Shown here: piece by piece, positions 13,467 through 13,527 of the stretch
Layout of the letters: every line of letters starts with the position of its first letter
Position numbering within the stretch: the first letter of the stretch is position 1
NCBI GenBank assembly: GCA_023392475.1
Contig: JAEVZA010000389.1
Location: 1 to 13,527, forward strand
Source: Actinomycetes bacterium
Lineage (GTDB): Bacteria > Actinomycetota > Acidimicrobiia > Acidimicrobiales > Microtrichaceae
Length of the DNA stretch: 13,527 nucleotides
Direction: 5' to 3'
Notes under the pieces: generated by a model
What the model was told of the DNA's origin: nothing
Databases searched by the model: none
Seen by the model: only the letters and a program-made list of their open reading frames with translations
Made by a program: the position numbers and the translations under genes

Positions 13467-13527
13467 GCGTGCGACCCACCCCACCACCGTTCTGTTGTGG
13501 GGGGCCCCGGGGGGGGCCGCGGGTGGG
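13463..13527. other. Window end: GTGA overlap, repeat start and low-complexity G/C run
   Basis: A GTG at 13463 overlaps the previous stop codon and opens a frame of 21 codons to the window edge, but the encoded residues are rich in Pro and Gly and are not recognisable, so I do not call a gene. Bases 13500-13527 are almost only G and C in runs, which looks like a poor-quality contig end. Confidence 0.4.
13487..13499. repeat. Partial copy of the palindrome end
   Basis: CCGTTCTGTTGTG is identical to bases 2951-2963, the left end of the 52-bp palindrome. The match stops where the low-complexity end of the window begins. Confidence 0.55.

Overview
The window is about 13.5 kb of very GC-rich DNA with strong GC bias at third codon positions, GTG starts, gene overlaps of the GTGA type and several promoters that fit leaderless transcripts. 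Together with a mycothiol-dependent-isomerase-like protein and a rich set of acyl-CoA-type enzymes, this points to a high-GC actinobacterium. An Acidimicrobiia-like soil or water lineage is my best guess, but that is an inference. The first gene is cut at the left edge. The last 30 or so bases look like a contig end that breaks inside a repeat.

Layout. Positions 1-1160 (+) hold the C-terminal part of an AMP-forming acyl-CoA synthetase. Positions 1239-2898 (+) hold a two-gene unit: a D-2-hydroxyacid dehydrogenase and a zinc class II aldolase. Positions 3064-3828 (+) hold a DinB/MDMPI-type protein. A minus-strand block runs from 7729 down to 4007: a crotonase-family protein, a DUF1214-like protein, a sulfotransferase, and a heme-oxygenase-like diiron protein that has its own promoter. 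Positions 7970-8800 (+) encode a PKD-domain lipoprotein. Positions 9015-13466 (+) encode a hydantoinase/oxoprolinase pair (B then A), followed by a gluconate-2-dehydrogenase subunit 3-like protein.

The most interesting feature is an 18-bp palindrome, CCTGAC-N6-GTCAGG, that stands directly in front of four separate transcription units: the dehydrogenase/aldolase pair (1201-1218), the diiron protein (4795-4812), the crotonase operon (7739-7756) and the hydantoinase operon (8940-8957). It is not seen before the MDMPI-like gene or the lipoprotein gene. In two cases the spacing operator - 7 nt - TAGGyT - 7 nt - start codon is identical, and the start codon would be the first base of the mRNA. The genes therefore look like one regulon, probably for uptake and breakdown of an unidentified substrate, under a TetR-like repressor encoded elsewhere. 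Two weaker abutting copies of the motif lie at the 3' end of the diiron gene.

A second theme is a set of palindromic intergenic repeats that open with CGTTCTG and close with GAACG. They sit just after stop codons: a near-perfect 52-bp palindrome at 2952-3003, two near-identical 52-nt copies at 3836-3948, and a truncated match at the right end of the window. No RNA genes, CRISPR arrays or insertion sequences were seen, and no gene-free stretch exceeds 300 bases.
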